Source: Thunnus maccoyii (lineage: Eukaryota; Chordata; Actinopteri; Scombriformes; Scombridae). From it: a DNA stretch of 64,000 nucleotides. Below, piece after piece: positions 1-13,077 of this stretch (position 1 is the stretch's first letter; every line of letters starts with the position of its first letter). A program made the position numbers and the translations under genes. The notes beneath the pieces are model-generated. The model had not been told where the DNA came from, did no database searches, and was given only the letters and a program-made list of their open reading frames with translations. The stretch lies in the NCBI RefSeq assembly GCF_910596095.1, contig NC_056539.1:10180501-10244500 (forward strand). The letters run 5' to 3'.

Positions 1-199
1 GAAAAGACTCTTAAAAAGAGGTAACAGCATTAGAACAGCAAGAACAGAGGAAATATCATCTTTGGGTATATTTTTTAAATCAAAACAACTAGCTAGCTGT
101 CAACTGTTACCAACCTTCCAAAGTAGAAACTACAATGAGGAAGCTAACAGAAAAGTTATTTTGTGAAGACAAGAAGAGAAATTAAGGAGCCCTTGTTGG

Positions 200-530
200 T
201 GGTGTTCTCTCTCTCTCCATGAACTGGTGTGATGGCGGCACGACAACATTTGCGGTGGCCTCCCCTAGTTCTGACTATGCAGTGTCTTTATCCATGTATA
301 CGTCTATGTCTATGGATTATTTCACTCCCCCATCAGTGCTGGTCACTCGTTGACATGCAAGAGCTGTCTATATTAAACTGAGACATGTATTTTCTTTATC
401 CATTCTGTTGTTGTTGTTGCACTGCTGTGGGCTGGGAGGAACAGCAATTTGTTTTGGGTTTTTTTTGTGTGTATGCAAATACACAAGAAAATGACAATAA
501 ACTAAATCTTGAATCTTGAAAACAAATGAT
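200..530 (+). repeat. LINE-type 3' tail fragment
   Basis: The segment ends in an AATAAA-like stretch followed by the short tandem motif CTTGAATCTTGAA. This is the style of 3' terminus seen in L2/Rex-type non-LTR retrotransposons of fish. No coding part of a LINE can be seen upstream, so this would be a 5'-truncated copy. Bases 1-200 before it show nothing I recognise. Confidence 0.45.
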
Positions 531-652
531 GCTGTATTTTTTCAGGAATTGACTCTAGAATCATGGTTTGAACAAGAAAAATGCTGGCAGTTATAAACTG
601 GCATTATCATTGCTGCTGGAAGTGTTTCATAAAGCCAGATTACCAGATAAAC

Positions 653-2230
653 CAGGGGTCCGTTTCACAAGGCAGGTTCAACAAACTCCGAGTCTAATCC
701 TGAACTCTGAGTTGATCTACTCTGAGATAGGAAACTCTGAGTTTCCGGTTCCAGAACAGCTGATTTGAGTCAATTTATTCAACTCGGAGTAGTTTCACCT
801 GGAGTTAAGCGCGTGCACCACAACTATAAAAAGCCAGCATCAATGGAGCCCCGATTCAACGAGTCACCATGGCAACGGGGAAGAGGAGGGCGGCGTTTTT
901 CACCCCACTAGCACTAGAAATCTTAATGCGATAATACGGCGAGTTTGAACATGTTTTCAAAAAGAAGTGCAACACCGCTGCAGCTGCAAAAGAGAGGGAG
1001 ACGGCGTGGGAGAACATCGCTGCTCGGGTCAATGCGTAAGTTTAAATGTAGTCCTTTGCAATCACAATAATATTACAGAGGAAAACTGCTTGATTGGTCG
1101 CCTATTAATTTATTTCATTTAGGTCCAATCCCGCGAGGGAGAAGCGCACTTGGCAGCAGTTTAGGATGAAATATAAAAACATTGTTCAAACAGGTGAGAC
1201 CTCGGCATAATCTCATGGGGGTACCTCATTTTGATCATGTTTTACATTGTAAAGTAAATATAAAGTGGCTGTTTGACTGAGCAGCTGTTTTATCCCCAAC
1301 ATAATGCTGGTTTCACACACATAAATGTCTTCTCATCTACATCATGTTCTTTTAAATAATTAAGCCTATTTAAACTAACACAGACTTCTACTCAGCCAAC
1401 AGAAAGATGGCAGATGCCCGTAAAACGGGTGGTGGTCCAGCACCGCCACCTCTAACGGAGGCAGAGGAGCTGGCCATAAGCCAGACTATAGGAAGGCCAG
1501 TGGCTGGCTCCGACATTGTACAAAAAAACTTCCGTTTGCAAAGAATCGCAGCGCAACACACAATATCTGCTGGGATGAGAGAGCATGACTACGATTGGTA
1601 ATGTTGCAAATGTAAGGACGGATTAGGTTGTGTATGTAGATGATGGACTGTGACGTGAAACGGTACCGCTCAAAAAGATAATTGTCTGGAAATGCTAGAC
1701 CATCTATGCGCGGTCTGATAACCATCTCTCAATGAATATTTAATTCTCTGCGCAGTAATGCTGCACCTTCATCCACGGGATCGTTATCAAAAGGACATGC
1801 CATGTTAGTGAAAAATGTTACTGTGCCTAATGGACTTCTAATATACTGACTCTGATTTTTTTTTTTTTCTTTTTAATGATTTTTTTAAATGATAGACGGC
1901 AGAACTAGGCTACGCCAAAACTCGCCTGCTGACTGAATGAATGAGGAAATCAAATGGAGTGTGTGGCTCTGAAAGAGGGCGGAGACTGAGAGAAACTCGA
2001 GGTTCATTGAGAAAAACCTGGTCCCGACCAGGTTAGGTTCATAGAGTCTGTTGCTACGGTAACTGACCGAGGGCTTAAGTTACCCCTCTCTCTGAAACAG
2101 GCTAGAGTTATCCCTCTTTCTCTGGTTTGAGTTACCTCCCTTTTTGAAACGGAAAACTCAGAGTTTCCCTCATTTCAGGGTTAACAGACCCTGAGTTTTC
2201 ACTAAACCTGCTTTATGAAACGGACCCCTG
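653..2230 (+). mobile_element. TIR DNA transposon carrying a Myb/SANT-like gene
   Basis: The left end reads CAGGGGTCCGTTTCA and the right end is its reverse complement, TGAAACGGACCCCTG. Similarity continues inward, with CTCTGAGTTT-type motifs repeated in inverted orientation inside both ends. Between the ends lies a three-exon relic of a Myb/SANT-like protein, the accessory gene type found in PIF/Harbinger-related elements. I could not find a clean TWA target duplication next to the ends, so the superfamily is inferred from the passenger gene only. No transposase was recognised, so this copy is probably non-autonomous. Confidence 0.7.
869..1601 (+). pseudogene. Broken Myb/SANT-like DNA-binding protein gene
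   Basis: Three exons join in frame: 869-1035 (donor GTAAG), 1123-1193 (acceptor TTTAG, donor GTGAGA) and 1396-1601 (acceptor CTCAG). Conceptual translation gives a basic N-terminus beginning MATGKRRAAFF, an aromatic-rich helical Myb/SANT-like region (tryptophans in TAWENIAARVN and KRTWQQFRMKYK), and then a proline-rich segment with GGGPAPPPLTEAEELA. An in-frame TAA at codon 22 of the first exon breaks the reading frame before the SANT helices, and the C-terminal part stops early after HDYDW. The gene sits inside a TIR element and is most likely a transposon-encoded DNA-binding accessory factor. The family call rests on pattern recognition, and the inactivation on the visible stop. Confidence 0.65.
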
Positions 2231-2265
2231 ATCTACTTCAGTAAACCTTGCTCATAATCAGAAAG

Positions 2266-2877
2266 TTAAAGGACAGGTTCACAATTTTTTAAGTCTGTCT
2301 TAAAACAACAGTCAGATGCCCATATGCACACTGAAAGAGGTTTTGCTCGTTGCAATAATTCCTCCTGCCAATACTGGACATTAAAATATCTCTTCTAAAA
2401 TGCACTCACAATGTCAGTGATGGGGAACAAAACCCACAGTCCTCATTTTGTGCACAAATGTATTTAAAAGTTTATCTGAAGATAATACGAGGCTTCAGCA
2501 GTGTGAGTTAGTCAAATACTCAATCAGTCTTCCACAGTTACTGTCTTTTTTGTGGACAGTGTTTCCCTGTTGAGCTGCAGCAGAAGTATAGTAACAAAAA
2601 GAGGGACTTTGGCACTAAAAAAAATTAAACTATAAAAGATGTTGACTTAATTTGATTTATTTGGACAGTTGAAGCCTCACATAAACTTTTAAATACATTT
2701 TTGGAGGAGGGCTGTTTTTTTTATCTTCCATCATTTAGACTGAAAGCACATTACATTTTAATGGCCATTATTAACAGGAGGAATGATTACAGCAAACAAA
2801 ACCTATTTCAATGTTAATTTGGGCACAAGAATAATGTTTGAAGACAGACTTTTAAAAAATGTGAACTTATCCTTTAA
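2266..2877. mobile_element. MITE with about 30-bp inverted ends
   Basis: The left end TTAAAGGACAGGTTCACA continues with AATTTTTTAAGTCTGTCTT. The right end is its imperfect reverse complement, AAGACAGACTTTTAAAAAATG then TGAACTTATCCTTTAA. The interior has no coding content. A related, partly truncated copy in inverted orientation lies at about 56190-56690. Confidence 0.65.
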
Positions 2878-4193
2878 GTTTCATAAAGCAGGTCTAAGTA
2901 AGTCTGACCTAAGGTATCATAAAGTCAGTTTGAAACACATGTCAAATTTATCACATTTTGACCAGAGATAGTTTTACTTTATTTGTATGTATTTACATAT
3001 ATTGATAATTACTTTTACATACTATATACATATTTATATACATTTATATTACATGTATATACATGTTATTATGAACGACTGCACGGCCAGATTCAGCAGA
3101 TGAGTTCATCTCTACTTGTGTTAAAGTCTGAACTCACTGCTCACATAGCAGCTCTGCTTGGTCAATGCCACCTTTATGAAACACCCCACTGGTGCTTTAT
3201 AATGTTTCCCACTGTCACTTATATTTAGTGGGTTTATCTCATAGGATTATCATCTGTATCTGTGGCATGACTGACGCCTAAAGCTTACTGTTCCAAGTTT
3301 GGCAAGTTTATAAAGTGACTAAATCACTAATCAAAGAGTTTTTTAGCGCTTTATTCATTTCACAATATGGTGAACATCTACAGTCCAATAAAATGCATTT
3401 TAAAACATCTCTGCTTTACAGATCAAATACATTGAAATTGAAGTTCAAGTGCTTGTGTGTGTGCTGGATGGAAAAATACTGTATCTATTCCAGAGGTATT
3501 CCAGTATTTTCTCCTGTGAGCTGGACGTGACTGTTTCAAGTGTGAATCATCTCATATTTTCTACTTTCCACATTTTCAGCTTTACCACAAATTAACAGAG
3601 GTGTGAGCGTATGTGTGTAGGAGGGGGGAGGGCAAGTTGAGTGGTATGACGTAGTGAGGTTTGATATTCCATATGATTACTGAACACCCTCTGATGCTGC
3701 TTTAATAAAACAAAACTGTTGATGGAAAAAACGCTTACATGTTTGATCAGTAAATATTATATATAGATCAAATAAGAAAATTTGAATGACACAGAAGCCA
3801 GAAAAACCCCTCAGCAAGGAAGGAAAGGAAGAGGAATGGAAGAGGCCTTGCAGGAGAGAAGACCTAATAGTGATAATGATGTGCTCTCAACTACTTAGAG
3901 TACTTAGCTGTGTGGCAATAGTCTGTTTGAGAAAGGCTCAGATGATATCTGTCACTATTGCCTCACAGCTACACACAGTCTCTATCTCTAAGCCATCAGT
4001 TTCATTAAGACATTTAATCTGTTCCATATGACATTGAGTAGCTGCTATTTGCAGTATGTGTGTTTAGTGCGTACTTTTATGCTGCTGCTCCTGATTCACC
4101 ATGTGCCATTATGTCAACATACCATATGTCATTACTCTTTATATAGCTGTGCTATTGATATCACGCGATTACAGCCTTCTTTCTTACATGCTG
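2878..4193. other. Intergenic, no gene recognised
   Basis: This is AT-rich sequence with a TATA/ACAT-rich patch near 2985-3070. GTGTTTCATAAAG-type motifs near 2880 and, inverted, at 3171-3183 may be the far side of an older element. I see no supportable exon here. Confidence 0.4.
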
Positions 4194-4201
4194 TTCTGTG
4201 C

Positions 4202-4941
4202 TAGGGATGTGCAGAGAGCCCAGTATTTGTATTCGAAATAAATGTGGAAAGAGGCTTAACAATCCTCTTTTTGTTTTTACTATGCTTTTAATTTTAGAAA
4301 ATTAAAGTGCTACAATAAGTGTTCATGAATAAACCACCTTACGAAGGAGGTCCCCACACCGGATCTCGAACTGGAGTCTCTCAGATCATAGACAACTGTG
4401 CTGATTACTGAGCTAAAACCTTACTCATCGCCTCACTGCAGACAGACCTCTACTTATATATACACCCATAATACAGAGACAGCACACTGTGTAATGTGTA
4501 GGGAAGAACATCAAAGGCAATTCTTGCTGTGCATTTTTCATTTATTGCCTATTTTTTTACAACCTAATATTGTGAAAAGGAGAAGAGGAACAACAAGTTA
4601 TGGAGAGTCCCTTGGGAGCACTTCGTGTGTCAGTAGCTCAGCTTTATCTCTGGTGAACACCCCCAACTCCAAGAGTGATGTCCAAATTAGGAAATGTGCG
4701 TCATGTAGCAGGTGGCTGTGACTCCCCTCATTGAGACCCGCTGATACACGTCACAGCAGAGCAGAGGAGAGAGACTGAGATAGTGATGTAACCAACATGC
4801 ATGCTGGTATTTGACATGGGCTTTTATTTCTTCCTGAAAACAAATATTTTTTTAAAATATTTGTATGAAACAAATATTTGTTAAAAAAACAAAACAAAAC
4901 ACTTTGTGCTTTGCCAAATAAAGTATTTGGGCACACCCCTA
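4202..4941. mobile_element. hAT-type element with 8-bp target duplication (copy 1)
   Basis: The ends are TAGGGATGTGC at the left and GCACACCCCTA at the right. The flanks are TTCTGTGC (4194-4201) and TTCTGTGT (4942-4949), an 8-bp target duplication with one mismatch, as expected for hAT elements. It is about 740 bp with no transposase. A second copy of the same family lies at 13078-13842 and is alignable over nearly its whole length. It contains a tRNA-like segment on the minus strand, annotated separately. Confidence 0.75.
4337..4420 (-). repeat. tRNA-like segment inside hAT element (copy 1)
   Basis: Read on the minus strand this stretch has an A-box-like TAGCTCAGTAATCAG (near 4400-4415) and, about 35 bases further on, a B-box-like GTTCGAGATCC (near 4361-4372). 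That is the spacing of a tRNA internal promoter. Acceptor-stem pairing is not convincing, so it is called tRNA-derived rather than a tRNA gene. The same segment is kept in the second copy at 13078-13842. Confidence 0.5.
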
Positions 4942-5404
4942 TTCTGTGTACTATTAGTACTCATACATATACATGCATATTTCTATTTAGGGTTCCTTTT
5001 CTATTTTGAATTTAAAATAATAATAATAATTAAAAAAAGATTTTAATTTTTATTTTTATATTCTGATATTATGCATACTTTACTGTTGTGATAATTGTTA
5101 GTAGTTGCTGGTGTGGTCTTGTCTCAAGGATTTAATTGCCCAGTTTGACCTAGTTTTGCTCTGATCATCTTTGCGAAAGAGAAATAGATGATGAGGAATA
5201 GAGAGAGAGGCATCTGGACTGTACCAGATGCACGAGCCACTAAACTTTGACCTGATTAAGCTCAATAAATCCTGTCTAATTCAGATTAAATGTATGACTG
5301 GACACACACAAACACATATTGTATATAAATTCACTTTGTTACTTAAATTGTGTGCTTTTACACAATTTATGCTTGACTTGATGTTTAGTGGCTGAATTTA
5401 AACT

Positions 5405-5447
5405 TTTTATTTCTGCTTTTTATTTCTGCTTTTTATTTCTGCTTTAA
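5405..5447. repeat. Short tandem repeat, unit about 14 bp
   Basis: Three consecutive units of TTTTTATTTCTGCT-type sequence are visible. The surrounding 4950-8080 interval is otherwise AT-rich intergenic sequence in which I recognise no exon. Confidence 0.7.
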
Positions 5448-8080
5448 CTCTGCTGTCATTTTTTGCAAAGATCATCTTGGAATTGATAATAATAACTAAT
5501 AGCAGTGTCACAGTATGCAAATGCAATTCAAATGTTACCGAATTTGGAGCCCACAACAGAGCAACACTCCAGGAGCTGCATCTGAATGGAGTTTTATTTC
5601 AGCAGTAACAAAACAGGCAGCGATCTCAGGGGTCTATAAGTCTGCATATTCATTGGGCCCCTTTTTGCCTGATATCGGACAGAACTGTCAACTTGTTACA
5701 CTCCATTTCCATCTTCAGTCTGACATTGCCTTCACTCTAATCGATTTCCATGGGGGAGGGGGATTTGATTCGATCACCATTAAACACTCCGGCTGGTGGT
5801 GACTTGGTGGGTGACGTACTGCGAGTTGAGCAGTGCTTGTTTTTGGCTCATCTGTTTTCAACATGGCAGCCTGGTCACAAGCTTTCTCATATTACAGATA
5901 AACAGTACACTAAGGTATGTTTCTGAAAACATTTGAGGCAAGAAATAGGCAATGCAGTAACATAATCTTGATTCATATTTGATCAGCAGTTTTGCTCCTC
6001 CTTGGTTCTGGCGCACAGCTTAACAACGCTTGACAACGGCATTAGTCCCACCCGTGGTGCTGATTAAATTGATCATTTTTTCAACCAAGAAACCATTGTT
6101 TCATGTCATGGTGGAGTGGGCAGATTCAAAGGTCTGGACCCAGGAAAGGCCCCTTTCCCTTCTCGATGCTTTTCACATATTTACAAATAACTAAATATAG
6201 TATAGTGTTTATACCAAATTTCATATTACTCAACAGATTTTATACTATTTTTGCTTTAATCTGCAAAATCTGAAATTGTAGCATATTTCAGCCCTCTTCT
6301 CTGACACTATTTATATGAAGTTTGCCTGGAGAGAGAGTATTATTTTCTTCAGGTTGTTCAGGCCTAGTTAGGGACCTGCTGAGTGCTAATTCTCTCTCTG
6401 CAGCTGCTTCTGAAACTGAGGGCAATGCAGCTGAATTTACTGCTTCCTGAAGTTAACCATTGTCGTGTTGTGTTAACACTTTCTTTCTTTCCTCTGTAAA
6501 CTGCTGCAAATTATTGCATTAACTAACTTTAAGTAGCTGCTCTTTGGGCTCAACTTCTATCACATCCTCTGTAACATGAGATGGTGTGACAGATCTGATC
6601 AACTTTATAGGGCTTTTTCTGCAATTCTGCATTCTGTTTTTTACAGCTGGTTAGCTACCTGTAGCTAGGGTTACCAAGCTAAGGTTAGCTAGCTAACCAG
6701 TCTTACTTTACATACCAATATTAAACCCCTGCAAAACTGTGCTGGCAAGTTATGTTTATTCAACTTCCTTTGGAAAGAATTTGGTTAAAGCTGCTGTAAT
6801 CAATATATTTTTACTATCAATGAACCAAATGACTGCGTGTAATGTGAAAGGGGTCGCTCGTAGTGATAAATTCAGGGAATTATCACCCAGTTCTGTTGAT
6901 CTCTTCAGCTCTATGCCTTTTAGCATCTTTTAGCTTGTTTTAGTTTTACATTCTACAACTTTACTTTTTTGGTTCAGTTTCACCGTCCTCATCAGCTACG
7001 TTTTGGGCCACAGCAGACAGCTTTAAAAAGCTTTTAAAACCCACTGTACTCTACCTGCACAGCACCAAACCATGGATACACAGAATTAGCAACTAGCTGG
7101 TGAACATAGTGGAGGATTTGGCAGCCAAAGAGCCAGATTTTATTTAGTTGGTGGAGAGGAAAATAGTGCTAAAAGGAGAGTGAATATTGGATTTAAATAT
7201 TTACAGCTGTTAGCTAACACATTTGGTGTATCAACTTAAACGATGTGAATATGTCAGTGTTGTGTTTAGAGCTTGTTGCACTGCCCCCAAATGGCAAAAA
7301 ACTTGTTTTCCCTCAAAGTGCTTTCTTTCTTGCTCCTGTCTTTTTTGGTCACTTAACTTTTTATTCCAGGCTTCTTGAGGGTCCTCCCATGTTACTCTCA
7401 ATACACAATATATTTATGCATCAGACGCAGGAGTCAAACTGTTTTGATATGGCTCTCAGCTTCATCTTGTAGCTCATATCAATGTCAGAGCTAACAGTCA
7501 TAAACTGGCCTATTTCAATCTTTTTTTAGGCCTAACCTTCGGTCAATTTTGTCAAAGACATGAGATTTTTGCGCACAAAAGTGAATGTAAACTCTGTAAA
7601 GGCGCTAAAACTGGCATTTATTGTCATGGTTTCATCTGCTCTCTGATCTACACCCTTATCTCATCCACTCCCTTGGTTTAGTTCCTTGATAACTGACATC
7701 TCATCAGTAATTCTTCACCATTCTTGTCATCACAGCTGGGTTTCCTGCCCGTCACCTGACCTCCTTACTTTTACCTGCCTACCCAGGTGCCTCCTATTTA
7801 CTCATTAACCTCAGTATAAGCAGCAGCTGTTGACACACTCACAGTCAACAGCAAATGCAACAAATATGAGTTATTGAAAATAATATGTGAGAAGTGAATA
7901 TGAAACAAAAGCTGTTATTATGTAAAGACAACCTGTATTTCTGATACTATATAGAGCATTGGAAAAGAGATTTCAATACATCATAGATCCTTCTGGCTGA
8001 AATACCACTGAAAGTCTTTAATATCAGGTGCAACATGTCTTCTCTATTCATGTGCTCACAGCCTGAACAGTATCATCTAT

Positions 8081-8440
8081 TAAAAGTCCAGTGTGTAAAT
8101 TTAGTAACATCTAGTGGAACAGATTTGGGAGAAATGGAATATAATATTCATATGTTCTCATTAGTGTATAATCACCTGAAAATAAGAATTGTTGTGTTTT
8201 TGTTACCTTAGAATTCGCCCTTTATATATACATAGGGAGCGGGTCCTCTTGCATGTTGCAGCGTCATGTTTCTACATCAGGCCAGAATGGACAAACCAAA
8301 CACTGGCTCTAGAGAGAGCCTTTTGCGTTTCGTGGCCACTGTAGGTTCTCTTACACGCTTGGAAGGGGAGGGTTATTCAGTTGGTTGCAATCTGCAATTT
8401 CACCACTAGACGCCACTAAGACTTACACACTGGTGTACAC
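8081..8440. mobile_element. MITE of the GTCCAGTGTGTAA / TTACACACTGG family
   Basis: The left end TAAAAGTCCAGTGTGTAAAT and the right end ACTTACACACTGG are inverted versions of each other. Internal blocks such as CACCTGAAAATAAGAAT, TTCAGTTGGTTGCAATCTGC and CACTAGACGCCACTAA recur in the element at 52881-54193, which is the same family interrupted by an insertion. It is noncoding. Confidence 0.65.
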
Positions 8441-11100
8441 ATGTGTATTGACTAAGTCCTACACTTTAGCTGCTACTGGCTGCTAATGGGCTTAATTGTT
8501 TAGACGTGTGCTTGGAAATGATGTTCAGTCTTTTCCAAAACGTCATATATACTGCGTTTATTTTCTTACCAATGTCCATTTTCTGTATTGTTTGTCACTT
8601 CCAATAAGCTTTCAACATAAAGTTAAAACAAATACAGCCAAACAATATATCTGAGCACAGTCAAAATCTGTTTGCTCCTTTCGATCAGCAACACCTGTGA
8701 TTACTGGGATAAATTTAAATAACCTGTTACCAGCCTGGTCTTTACCATACACCCCCCAGTGTTTGGGAGGAATATTACATTTAACACAAATCAAATACAT
8801 GGCTCTCACAGTATGTAAACAACCACAATGTGTGTGGGTGGATAGGGCAGGGCATTAACCACTTACCATCTATTGTAAAGTCAGTGACGTAACGTTTGTA
8901 TTTATAGTTTCAACTTCAACAGTGTGGCAGGTAGTGTCATGTACTGGATGTTTTTCTCCTGTCTAATGGTACTGCAGGCACCATGTGGGTGGACCAGCTC
9001 CAGGGTCCTGGTACTGTGCGTGCCTGTTCAAAGCTGGAACAAACTTCTCCAGGCTGCATATCAGCTTATGTGCGTGGGATTCATTCAGAGACTTTAACAT
9101 GAATGTTTCTTTTACATTTGCACAGGCTTTGAAAATAATTTTTTCATAGGGATTGGTATTGTTAGGATTTTAATGATACTACTACTCTTATCAATACTCA
9201 TTCTAATCACTTTTATTTATTACTATGCAAAAATAAATAAATATATTTCTGACTTTTAAAAAAATGTACATCCAGAACAGCAACAGTATTGTTCACAACA
9301 GAAACCTCACTGTGTAAACACGATATATCCTTAGCAACAAATCTAAAATCTCAATAAAAGAAATAATATTCCAGATATCAAAATACTGACTGAAGTTTGA
9401 AAAGAATGAAGAGCATTGAAAATCAGTCCCAATGACTCATTCATTCATCCTGCTTGCCAGGCTGGTAGAGAGAGGAGGGCTGATCTGCCGAAAAGAATTT
9501 GTCAGATTTTAATAATTATTTAATATACCTGGCTAATCAGGCCGGTGGATGGGAGACTCTGAGTAAAGCAGTAGAAAATATTGGTTTTCTGCAAACGTAT
9601 GCTTGTTGAACAGGTGTTTCATTGACAAATCGTGTTTTTCGAATGAATGAAGCATACATTTATGTACCACACTGAAGTTGTAGGGAAGGTGGTCGGGGGG
9701 AATGGCAAATATACAAAACGTAGGACATTCACACCAGAGACCGAGGTTTGCATCCTGCATGTAGTTAAGTTTAGCCAACAAAAGCACCTTGGTTAAGGGT
9801 AGTGAAATATTTTGATCAAATGTTAACAAAAAGGCATCATGTCTAGTACTTCAAGTCACTGCAAACTTTTTTCTGTGTCAAGCCAAGACCATGATCTTTC
9901 CCTAAAAGGGAAAAAACAAAATAGATTGCCACTAATCATTTTGCTCTTATGTTCCATATTGACATTTTTGCAACTTGCCAGATATGTTGATTAACAGCAT
10001 TTTCTCATTATGTTGACAGAATGCATGTTGACGTAATGTGGGCAGCATTATGTTTCCTCCAAAACATATTTGCTTTTTCAGTTTAGACTTACTAAATGTA
10101 ATTTCCAGGGGCCTACTGGTAAAAACATTTATTTTTAGCACTGCTGGTGGTCAAAAACTCCACAGGGTTTCTCTAAGTCATGGTAAGGTATTGTTTAATT
10201 TTAGAGAAGTTTCTTAACATTTTATGGCAAGAATTTCTTTGGCCATTGTAGAACATCTTCAGTTTTAACGCTGTTCTTCTCTTATGACTGGCTGGGTCTC
10301 TGTTGGGTCTCAATTCACATCTGCTGAGAGAACCTAATGTAAACCATTGGCTCCTTCAGAACTGAACTGAAATATTTCATTTTTGAAGATTCTGCGTCAC
10401 AATTCATAAAATGTAAAGCTAAAAGTATGTCATATAGGGTGTTCTTACTGCTTTCAAATGTAAAAATGTTTCAAATTTGACCAGAACAGTATGTAAGGGT
10501 TAAAGGGATTAAACTCAGATTAAACGCACAGTTACACATATGATACTATTCATAGCTGTACCTAATACATCAAACAGTCATGACAATCATACATATCATG
10601 TCATATCCTCTGGACTCTCATTGTGGTTTTGCCCATAAGAGGTCAAAAGTTGGTACTCTCTAATTGAAACATGTGAGGAGTCAGAAGAGACACTGTTAGC
10701 ACGTATGAGCATGCTCTTGCTGTGAGCTACTTGAAAGAAATGTGTCAAAGTTGGCCCATAATCTTCGCACAAATTCAGATAAGTTTATATAGTTTAAGTT
10801 TCACAGATAGTCTGCTGAGCCAGGCCGTTCTGCAGTACAGCATGACACTCTGAATAACTGATTTAAAAACAGAAAAATGATCTGGCTACTGGCTCCAAAA
10901 GATCTGAGTTTACAAAGAAAGTAAATGCACTGCTACATCTACTTACAAATAAATTCTATATGAGGAGTCCATGATAGGGAAACATCTATCATAACACCCA
11001 GGTGTTTGTACAAAGAGACTTGCTTAATATCTACATTGTGGATTGTCACTGGAGGCAGCTGACAACCAGGCAAAAGGTCAAAAAGAATTTTTGTCACACC
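8441..11100. other. Intergenic, no gene recognised
   Basis: Long AT-rich sequence with scattered short open frames on both strands, none with splice signals or motifs that I can support. Sequence from about 10980 leads into the dispersed repeat at 11107. Confidence 0.35.
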
Positions 11101-11106
11101 ATTCAA

Positions 11107-11280
11107 TTAGCCAATCAGCATTACACTGGTACAGTCTGGAGTCATCGCTGTCAATCAGCAGAGACAATAAGGTGGAAACATCAGAGTATTCTTTGAAGAA
11201 ACTGGTTGGACACACTGGTGATCCAATCAGCACAATACAATGTAAATAAAACAGGTGAGCTAATGCAGCCTTGAGGAAAG
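11107..11280. repeat. Dispersed direct repeat, partner at about 12740-12860
   Basis: The blocks ATCAGAGTATT, AAGAAACTG, CCAATCAGCAC and ACAATGTAAATAA, then a segment ending in CTTGAGG, occur here and again in the same order and orientation at about 12740-12860. The two copies show moderate divergence. The family and function are unknown to me. Confidence 0.55.
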
Positions 11281-12739
11281 TTATCAACTCATTTATTAAA
11301 CCAAATAAATAATTGTAGTATTACCTTTGAAACCCATCTGTTAAATCTCTTGCTTACTCTTTTTTGTTTGTTTATTTGTTAAACAAAGAATGGTACCTAA
11401 ACCCAGCAGAATTTCCAATTTAGAGCTGAAAATTTTGTGACATTTGATTGCACTGTACATTGAGTCAACCTGTTTGACAAATTACCTCCCAAACATGCAT
11501 GTGAAGCACTTTATTAGTCATTTCTTTGTTTAAAAGTCTCAGGGCCATTTTTCATCCGCAGTCTGACCCTGGTTTTTAAAAATATAGCAGTGATGAGGTT
11601 AATTAAAAGTCCCTTGTAGGTAATTGGTATTTGTGTTTGGTTTTGTCTGGATGAAGTAATGCTACTAGAATGTGTATGGGTGGATGCTTGGGGCAGGAGA
11701 ACAAAAAGGTGTCACTTCAGACATTGCATCATGATGTTGACACACAGCCTTGCAGCTCTAACACATCGCCTGCATGTAAACTTTCACTTCCTCTTTAACG
11801 CAGAACGAGTTACAGCACACAAAAGCAGTCTAGAGGAAGTTTACTAAGTACGTGGGTGGGTGTGTAACAATGGAGCGTCATGCCGAAACAGGTAACTGCT
11901 GGTATCGGATTGCAGGTTAGCTTTTTAACTGAATTATTACTTGCAGCCTCCAAATTTCTATCTGGCTTATATTAAAAATACTTGAAATGTAACAGAAATG
12001 AGTCTCTGACTTTCTTTGTATACATAATAACATAATAATATATAAGATTAATATGATTTATCACTGTTCCAAATGTGATAATACCAGGAAATTTAGAATA
12101 CAAAACATTGTCATGACTTCAAAAAAACTGGGTTTTTCTAGTTCTACTAAACACATGTTGGACTGGTGATAACAAAAGCATAACTTTTCTCTCTCCAAAG
12201 CAAGACATTAATTTTAACTGCTGCTGCTGGCGTTTCATTTTTATGAACTGCCGCTTGCTCATTCAGTGAGCAATTTTTCAAGTACACATGCGTGGAACAT
12301 GTCCGTGTTCACAGATGTCAAAATGTACTATAGAACCACAGAGGCAGGCTGTCCGTGTCACTACCCATCCGTGGCAACTTTATGCCGTATATAGGGCCTT
12401 AAAATCAATTCACATTCTCTGCCAGAATCTGACAGTTGGCCAAACAGTAGCATATAAAGCACAATTTTTGTGGTTAAGGAAATAATAAAAAGATTTTGTC
12501 ACCCCCCCCCCCTGTCCCCAGTGGAAATTATGCACTAGGGTAATACTAACCCTGACTTTAAAATGATATTACAGATTTATTCCGGTACAAGAATTCAATA
12601 ATGACAGATATGTACACGTAGAAATTAGCTAAATAACAAGTTAGTAGATAAAAACAAAAAAAAACAAAAAAAATACAGTTGTAATTAGAAGACAAAAGAT
12701 GTTTCAACAGTGTAAAAGGGGCATTTGCAGTTCAGTTAC

Positions 12740-12860
12740 AAGGTAAAGTCTGGGGTGGAATCATCAGAGTATTTTTAGAAGAAACTGTATGGCAACACTG
12801 ATGATGCAATCAGCACAGAACAATGTAAATAACACAGGTTAGCTGATGCAGTCTTGAGGT
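12740..12860. repeat. Second copy of dispersed direct repeat
   Basis: This aligns with the 11107-11280 repeat through ATCAGAGTATT, AGAAGAAACTG, AATCAGCACAGAACAATGTA and GTCTTGAGG. About 40 bp downstream lies a small AT palindrome (around 12893-12918). Confidence 0.5.
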
Positions 12861-13077
12861 GCTCCAACATTGGTTGGCTAAATACTAATACAATTTACAA
12901 TTTACAATTGTAAATTGGTGGTTCAAAAATAAATGTAGCCTTAACTGTAAAATAGTTTGTGAATAAACTGAATTAGATTTCACTCTGAATGGAGCATTCA
13001 GAAAATTTGTTAAAGAGAATATGAGTCTCACAAAATTAGACAAATGGTTTGGGAGTTACAGCCTTCAAAGTGTACAA

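Noticed and set aside
4337..4420. Functional tRNA gene
   Set aside because: It has A/B-box-like motifs but no convincing acceptor stem or anticodon arm, and it is embedded in a repeated hAT element.
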